Of a stretch of 8,725 nt of DNA, positions 5,961 to 8,725 are shown in pieces. Source of the DNA: Burkholderiales bacterium (GTDB taxonomy: Bacteria; Pseudomonadota; Gammaproteobacteria; Burkholderiales; SG8-39); the NCBI GenBank assembly GCA_005777205.1, contig SXNB01000130.1, positions 1 to 8,725 on the forward strand, written 5' to 3'. A program made the translations under genes and the position numbers. Numbering within the stretch: position 1 is the stretch's first letter; each line of letters opens with the position of its first letter. The notes beneath the pieces are model-generated. The model ran no database searches and had not been told where the DNA came from. It was given only the letters and a program-made list of their open reading frames with translations.

Positions 5961-6414
5961 GATCGGTTGCATTTTGCATGGCCGCGGGTGCCGGACGGTG
6001 CGGGCAGTCCGCCTTGACACAATCCGCGTACAGCGCGAGCGAATGGCCGTTGAGCCGGAAGCCGCGCTGGCGTGCGACCTCGCCTTGGCGCTTCTCGATC
6101 TCGGCGTCGTAGAACTCCTCGACGCGGCCGCACTGCAGGCACACCAGGTGGTCGTGATGGCCGCCTTGGTTCAACTCGAACACGGCCTTACCGGTCTCGA
6201 AATGCTGCCGTGCCAGCAGTCCCGCCTGCTCGAATTGCGTCAGCACGCGGTAGACAGTGGCGAGGCCGACGTCCATGCCCTCGGCGAGCAGCGCGCGGTA
6301 CACGTCTTCCGCGGACATGTGGCGGACCTTGGTGGCATCGAACAACTCGAGGATCCTGCGGCGCGGCAGCGTCGCCTTCAGCCCGATGTCCTTGAGGCTT
6401 TGCGTGGAATTCAT
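5950..6414 (-). CDS. fur: Fur, ferric uptake regulator, with C-terminal tail altered by an IS end
   Basis: Fur is a dimeric metalloregulator that, bound to Fe2+, represses iron-uptake genes. From ATG 6414 the product is 154 residues. It has an N-terminal winged helix (GLKATLPRRRILELF at 11-25, MSAEDVYRALL, GLATVYRVLTQFEQAGLL at 50-67) and a C-terminal metal-binding dimer domain with HHDHLVCLQCG (86-96; CxxC zinc pair) and a further Cys pair in ADCVKADCPHR (130-140). An in-frame ATG at 6453 would add 13 residues, but a well-formed promoter lies between the two ATGs and homologues start near MNSTQ, so 6414 is preferred. The last residues (QNATDRRF) are encoded by the palindrome arm and the IS30 end, which also gives the TAA stop; this tail is atypical. 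Convergent with recN, divergent from bamE. Confidence 0.94.
   Translation of the reverse strand: MNSTQSLKDIGLKATLPRRRILELFDATKVRHMSAEDVYRALLAEGMDVGLATVYRVLTQFEQAGLLARQHFETGKAVFELNQGGHHDHLVCLQCGRVEEFYDAEIEKRQGEVARQRGFRLNGHSLALYADCVKADCPHRPAPAAMQNATDRRF
5961..5977 (-). repeat. Right arm of the 17-bp perfect inverted repeat flanking the IS remnant
   Basis: GATCGGTTGCATTTTGC is the exact reverse complement of 5233-5249. It lies inside the fur reading frame, encoding most of the terminal QNATD residues on the minus strand. Read from the recN side, the T-rich end after a GC stem is what the second half of an intrinsic terminator looks like. Without its partner next to it, the hairpin is split by about 0.7 kb. 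Confidence 0.85.
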
Positions 6415-6430
6415 TGTGGAGGTTTGGGCT

Positions 6431-6459
6431 ATCATATTAGCTTTGGCATACATTGAGAA
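6431..6459 (-). promoter_or_regulatory. Predicted fur promoter (sigma-70 type), overlapped by a Fur box
   Basis: On the minus strand, TTCTCA (6459 to 6454; 4/6 to TTGACA) is followed by 17 nt and TATGAT (6436 to 6431; 5/6 to TATAAT). A transcript would start near 6424, about 10 nt before the ATG at 6414. The -35 lies inside the Fur box at 6454-6468, giving a direct route to autorepression. Confidence 0.65.
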
Positions 6460-6471
6460 TCATTTTCTAAT
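6443..6471 (+). promoter_or_regulatory. Predicted bamE promoter (sigma-70 type)
   Basis: TTGGCA (6443-6448; 5/6) is followed by a 17-nt spacer and TCTAAT (6466-6471; 5/6), with a predicted start near 6478. It overlaps the fur promoter back to back, and the Fur box covers its spacer and -10. The ATG proposed for bamE (6470) falls within the -10, so either this promoter is not used for bamE or translation begins downstream. Confidence 0.5.
6454..6468. promoter_or_regulatory. Fur box between fur and bamE
   Basis: TGAGAATcATTTTCT matches the 7-1-7 Fur motif TGATAATnATTATCA at 12 of 14 arm positions and is nearly palindromic. Placed over the fur -35 and the bamE -10 region, it suggests iron-dependent autoregulation of fur and possible co-control of bamE. 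Binding is inferred from sequence only. Confidence 0.75.
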
Positions 6472-7018
6472 GTACGTTGCAACATCTAGGCTCTTGATTT
6501 CCCTGCTGCCGTTCGCGCTGGCGGCGGGTTGCGCGCGCGTTCCGGAGGCGATTCCGCAAATCGTCAAGCCCTACCGCATCACCGTCCAGCAGGGCAACTA
6601 CGTCACGCGCGAAATGGTGGAGCAACTCAAGCCCGGCATGACGCGCGAGCAAGTGCGCTACGTCCTCGGCACGCCGCTGCTCACGGATATCTTTCATGCC
6701 GACCGTTGGGACTATGTGTTCTTCCGCGAGCCGCCCGGCGGCAAGCGCGAGCAGCGCAACTTCTCGGTGATCTTCGAGGACGGGAAGCTCACGCGCGTGG
6801 TGGGCGACCTGCTCCCCAGCGAGCTGGTGCAGCCGGCGGCGAAGCCCGCGCCGGTCGCCATGCCGGAGCCGAAGCCGGAAGCGAAACCCGACCCCAAGGC
6901 TGAAGCGAAGCAGGACCCGAAGCCGGAGGCGAAGGAAGAGGCGAAAGCCGAGGCCAGAGCCGAGGACAAGCCCGCACGCGGTTTCTTCGGGCGCATGCTC
7001 GAGAGAATTGGATTCTAA
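6470..7018 (+). CDS. bamE: BamE (SmpA/OmlA) outer-membrane assembly lipoprotein with long Lys/Glu/Pro tail
   Basis: BamE is a periplasm-facing outer-membrane lipoprotein of the BAM complex, which folds beta-barrel proteins into the outer membrane. The 182-residue product has a lipoprotein signal peptide (R7, hydrophobic 8-19, lipobox LAAGC with Cys21, then Ala at +2, suiting outer-membrane sorting). The BamE fold follows: YRITVQQGNYVTREMV (35-50), LKPGMTREQVRYVLGTPLL and DRWDYVF (79-84). Residues 122-170 form a low-complexity tail and 171-182 end in GFFGRMLERIGF. E. coli BamE is about 113 residues, so the tail is an extension. ATG 6470 gives the best signal peptide but overlaps the predicted -10; TTG 6494 is an alternative lacking the basic n-region. 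Divergent from fur, an arrangement also known in Pseudomonas; dapB follows after 1 nt. Confidence 0.93.
   Translation: MYVATSRLLISLLPFALAAGCARVPEAIPQIVKPYRITVQQGNYVTREMVEQLKPGMTREQVRYVLGTPLLTDIFHADRWDYVFFREPPGGKREQRNFSVIFEDGKLTRVVGDLLPSELVQPAAKPAPVAMPEPKPEAKPDPKAEAKQDPKPEAKEEAKAEARAEDKPARGFFGRMLERIGF
6833..6979 (+). repeat. Imperfect Lys/Glu/Pro/Ala repeat coding region in bamE
   Basis: Residues 122-170 of BamE are built almost only from Lys, Glu, Ala, Pro, Asp and Gln, with PKPEAK appearing twice (PEPKPEAKPD and QDPKPEAKEE) and variants PKAEAK and KEEAKAEA between. At DNA level the units are diverged GAAGCGAA-rich copies. It is probably a disordered periplasmic linker joining the BamE core to the terminal amphipathic segment. 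Confidence 0.7.
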
Positions 7019-7019
7019 G

Positions 7020-7766
7020 ATGAAGGTCGCCATCGCAGGGGCCGGCGGCAAGATGGGCCGCATGCTCATCAAGGCGGTAGGGGCGGACCCGTCCTTGAAG
7101 CTCGCCGTTGCGTTCGATATCGGCGATGACATCGCCAAGGCGGTCGCCGGGTGCGACGCGCTGATCGACTTCACGCGACCGGAGGGCACGCTACAGCACC
7201 TTGAGGCCTGCGTCACCGCGGGCAAGGCTATCGTCATCGGCACCACCGGATTCACCCCCGAGCAGAAGGCGCGCATCGACGCCGCGGCGAAGCGCATCCC
7301 GGTGATGTTGTCGCCCAATTTCGCGGTCGGGGTCAACGTCGTGTTCAAACTGGCCGAGGTCGCCGCGAAGGCGCTGGGCGAGGGCTACGACATCGAGGTG
7401 ATCGAGGCGCACCACCGCCAGAAGGTGGATGCGCCCTCGGGTACTGCGCTGGAAATCGGACGCATCCTGGCGCGCGCGCTCGGTCGCGACCTGGGCAAGG
7501 TCGCTACGCACGGTCGCGAAGGCGACACCGGCGCGCGCCCGTCGAAGGAGATCGGCTTCCACGCCATCCGAGGCGGTGACATCGTGGGCGAGCACATGGT
7601 GGTGTTTGCCGGGGTAGGCGAGCGGGTCGAGGTGACCGTTCGCTCGCACAGCCGCATGAGCTACGCCACGGGCGCACTGCGGGCGACGAAGTGGCTGCAG
7701 GGCAAGGCGCCGGGACTCTATGACACCTTCGACGTGCTTGGCTTGAAGGGGGGCGGCGCGGTATAA
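7020..7766 (+). CDS. dapB: 4-hydroxy-tetrahydrodipicolinate reductase, compact form
   Basis: DapB reduces hydroxytetrahydrodipicolinate in the cytoplasm on the way to diaminopimelate and lysine. The 248-residue product shows the dinucleotide-binding GAGGKMG (7-13), DFTRPEGTL (50-58), GTTGF (74-78), the substrate/catalytic EAHHRQKVDAPSGTA (129-143; H131, H132, K135) and GDIVGEH near 186. It is about 25 residues shorter than E. coli DapB (273). The loss lies mainly between AFD (31-33) and CDALIDFT (45-52), where E. coli has a loop of some 20 extra residues. The residues at E. coli Glu38-Arg39 appear to be Asp33-Ile34. ATG 7020 is preferred over TTG 7008, which would add MDSK and overlap bamE. 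The stop TAA (7764-7766) lies in a TATAAT box. Confidence 0.95.
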   Translation: MKVAIAGAGGKMGRMLIKAVGADPSLKLAVAFDIGDDIAKAVAGCDALIDFTRPEGTLQHLEACVTAGKAIVIGTTGFTPEQKARIDAAAKRIPVMLSPNFAVGVNVVFKLAEVAAKALGEGYDIEVIEAHHRQKVDAPSGTALEIGRILARALGRDLGKVATHGREGDTGARPSKEIGFHAIRGGDIVGEHMVVFAGVGERVEVTVRSHSRMSYATGALRATKWLQGKAPGLYDTFDVLGLKGGGAV

Positions 7767-7767
7767 T
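7738..7767 (+). promoter_or_regulatory. Predicted carA promoter overlapping the dapB stop codon
   Basis: TTGGCT (7738-7743; 4/6) and a perfect TATAAT (7762-7767) are separated by 18 bp. The dapB stop TAA occupies 7764-7766 inside the -10. Transcription would begin near 7773-7775, leaving a leader of about 84 nt before the TTG start of carA, with an intrinsic terminator inside it. Confidence 0.65.
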
Positions 7768-7794
7768 TGGTGGCTCTTGCCGGAGATGTCAGTG

Positions 7795-7829
7795 AAGCGG
7801 GCGGGGCGACAGCCTCATCCGCTTTTTTT
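7795..7829 (+). terminator. Intrinsic terminator in the dapB-carA gap; probable carA attenuator
   Basis: The outer stem AAGCGG (7795-7800) pairs with CCGCTT (7819-7824). Inside, after a 2x2 internal loop (GC/AT), GGGGC (7803-7807) pairs with GCCTC (7812-7816, one G-U) around a GACA tetraloop. Seven T residues (7823-7829) follow at once. This is a well-formed Rho-independent terminator. It can end the bamE-dapB transcript. Because a promoter lies just upstream and carA starts 28 nt downstream, it may also act as a transcription attenuator for carA. Confidence 0.85.
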
Positions 7830-7857
7830 GCGCCCTCAAAAATATGGAGTTTCGCCC

Positions 7858-8725
7858 TTGGCCACCGAAGATCCCGCCGTCCTCGTCCTCGCCGACGGGT
7901 CGGTTTTCCGCGGGCGCGCCATCGGCGCCCCAGGGATCTCCACCGGCGAAGTTGTCTTCCACACCGCGAGGACCAGCTACCAGGAGATCCTCACCGCTCC
8001 CTCGTATCGCCGCCAGAGTGTCACCCTGACCTACCCGCACATCGGCAACACCGGCGTCAACGCCGAGGACGAGGAATCGGCCGCGGTGCATGCCGCCGGT
8101 CTGGTGGTCCGCGACCTGCCCAGGGTCCACTCTAACTGGCGCGCACAATCGGGTCTGGGCGAGTACCTCAAAGCGCGCAAGGTGGTCGCGATCGCCGACG
8201 TCGACACCCGGCGACTGACCCGCATCCTGAGGCAGAAGGGCGCGCAGAGCGGCAGCGTCATGGCGGGAGCCATTGACGAGACCGCCGCGCTGGCCGCGGC
8301 GAGGGCTTTCCCCGGCCTCGCCGGCATGGACCTAGCGAAGGAAGTCACCACGGCCAGCGCCTACGAGTGGCGTGAGGGCATGTGGGAACTGGGCAAGGGC
8401 TTCCGGCAGGACGGCGAGGCACGCCACCACGTGGTCGCCTTCGACTACGGCATCAAGCGTAATATCCTGCGGCTGCTGGTGGCGCGCGGCGCCCGCGTCA
8501 CCGTGGTTCCGGCGCAGACGCCGGCGCGAGATGTGCTGGCGATCAAGCCCGACGGCGTGTTCCGGTCCAACGGCCCGGGCGACCCGGAGCCCTGTGATTA
8601 CGCCATCAACTCCATCGGGGAGATCCTGGACAGCACGGCGATCCCGGTGTTCGGCATTTGCCTCGGTCACCAATTGATGGGCCTCGCTTCGGGCGCGAAG
8701 ACCGTCAAGATGAAATTCGGCCACC
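7858..8725 (+). CDS. carA: Carbamoyl-phosphate synthase small chain (glutaminase subunit), 3' end missing
   Basis: CarA is the glutamine amidotransferase subunit that supplies ammonia to CarB for carbamoyl phosphate, used in pyrimidine and arginine synthesis. The window holds 289 codons of about 380. The start is TTG 7858 with GGAG (7846-7849) 8 nt upstream; this gives MATEDPAVLVLADGS and places the nucleophile Cys of GICLGHQ at 268, against 269 in E. coli, which supports the start. Other landmarks are TLTYPHIGNTGVN, DVDTRRLTR, VVAFDYGIKRNILR and SNGPGDPEPC. Three residues in conserved stretches differ from the usual form: TSYQEILTAPSY (commonly TGYQEILTDPSY) and FRSNGPGD (commonly FLSNGPGD). 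An in-frame ATG at 7786 could add 24 codons but would put the terminator hairpin inside the gene. carB is expected downstream. Confidence 0.95.
   Translation, partial: MATEDPAVLVLADGSVFRGRAIGAPGISTGEVVFHTARTSYQEILTAPSYRRQSVTLTYPHIGNTGVNAEDEESAAVHAAGLVVRDLPRVHSNWRAQSGLGEYLKARKVVAIADVDTRRLTRILRQKGAQSGSVMAGAIDETAALAAARAFPGLAGMDLAKEVTTASAYEWREGMWELGKGFRQDGEARHHVVAFDYGIKRNILRLLVARGARVTVVPAQTPARDVLAIKPDGVFRSNGPGDPEPCDYAINSIGEILDSTAIPVFGICLGHQLMGLASGAKTVKMKFGH

Noticed and set aside
5950..6453. Longer Fur starting at ATG 6453
   Set aside because: The added 13 residues (MYAKANMIAQTST) are not typical of Fur. The best fur promoter (-10 at 6431-6436) lies inside that stretch, so such a transcript could not encode them.
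7008..7019. TTG 7008 as dapB start
   Set aside because: It adds only MDSK and overlaps bamE. ATG 7020 gives the normal MKVAIAGAGG opening and a 1-nt gap from the bamE stop.
7767..8135. 122-codon plus-strand frame just after dapB
   Set aside because: It overlaps the terminator and carA in another frame and turns Arg/His/Pro-rich inside carA, as expected for an out-of-phase reading.
1..8725. CRISPR arrays, tRNA or rRNA genes, riboswitches, defence or other accessory gene clusters
   Set aside because: No regularly spaced repeats, tRNA-like cloverleaf or rRNA sequence was noticed by eye. Every sizeable coding frame is accounted for by known housekeeping genes or the IS30 remnant.

Overview
The window is a GC-rich stretch of bacterial chromosome. 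Gene content and order (hrcA-hemH-grpE-dnaK on one strand; nadK-recN, then fur divergent from bamE-dapB-carA) and the protein sequences suggest a betaproteobacterium. This assignment rests on remembered family patterns; no search was run. Nearly all genes are core housekeeping genes. The accessory element is a decayed IS30-family insertion sequence.

Layout. Bases 1-2641 (minus strand) hold a heat-shock/haem block read hrcA -> hemH -> grpE -> dnaK, with dnaK cut by the window edge. A near-consensus sigma-32 promoter in front of grpE has its -35 box on the hemH stop codon. hemH lacks a standard start codon and appears to begin at a CTG overlapping the hrcA stop. A 28-bp gap with nested inverted repeats separates hrcA from divergent nadK (NAD kinase), followed closely by recN (double-strand-break repair ATPase). 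From 5223 to 5949 there is no intact gene: the space holds an IS30-family remnant with a badly broken transposase. It is flanked by perfect 17-bp inverted arms that look like the two halves of one palindrome, probably the old bidirectional terminator between convergent recN and fur. The insertion also supplies the last codons and stop of fur.

From 5950 to the end, fur (minus) and bamE (plus) are divergent over a compact region with two overlapping sigma-70-type promoters and a good Fur box. bamE (outer-membrane assembly lipoprotein with a long Lys/Glu/Pro tail) is followed after 1 nt by dapB (an unusually short dihydrodipicolinate reductase). The dapB stop codon lies in the TATAAT -10 box of a carA promoter. 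The carA leader holds a strong intrinsic terminator, which looks like an attenuator. carA (carbamoyl-phosphate synthetase small chain, TTG start) runs off the window end.

A recurring theme is compaction: stop codons inside promoters (hemH, dapB), stop/start overlaps (hrcA/hemH), divergent promoters sharing bases (fur/bamE), and two opposing stop codons in one TTAA (fur/transposase). I see no wholly novel multi-gene system. The most notable items are the IS30 insertion into a palindromic terminator with rewriting of the Fur tail, and the carA leader.
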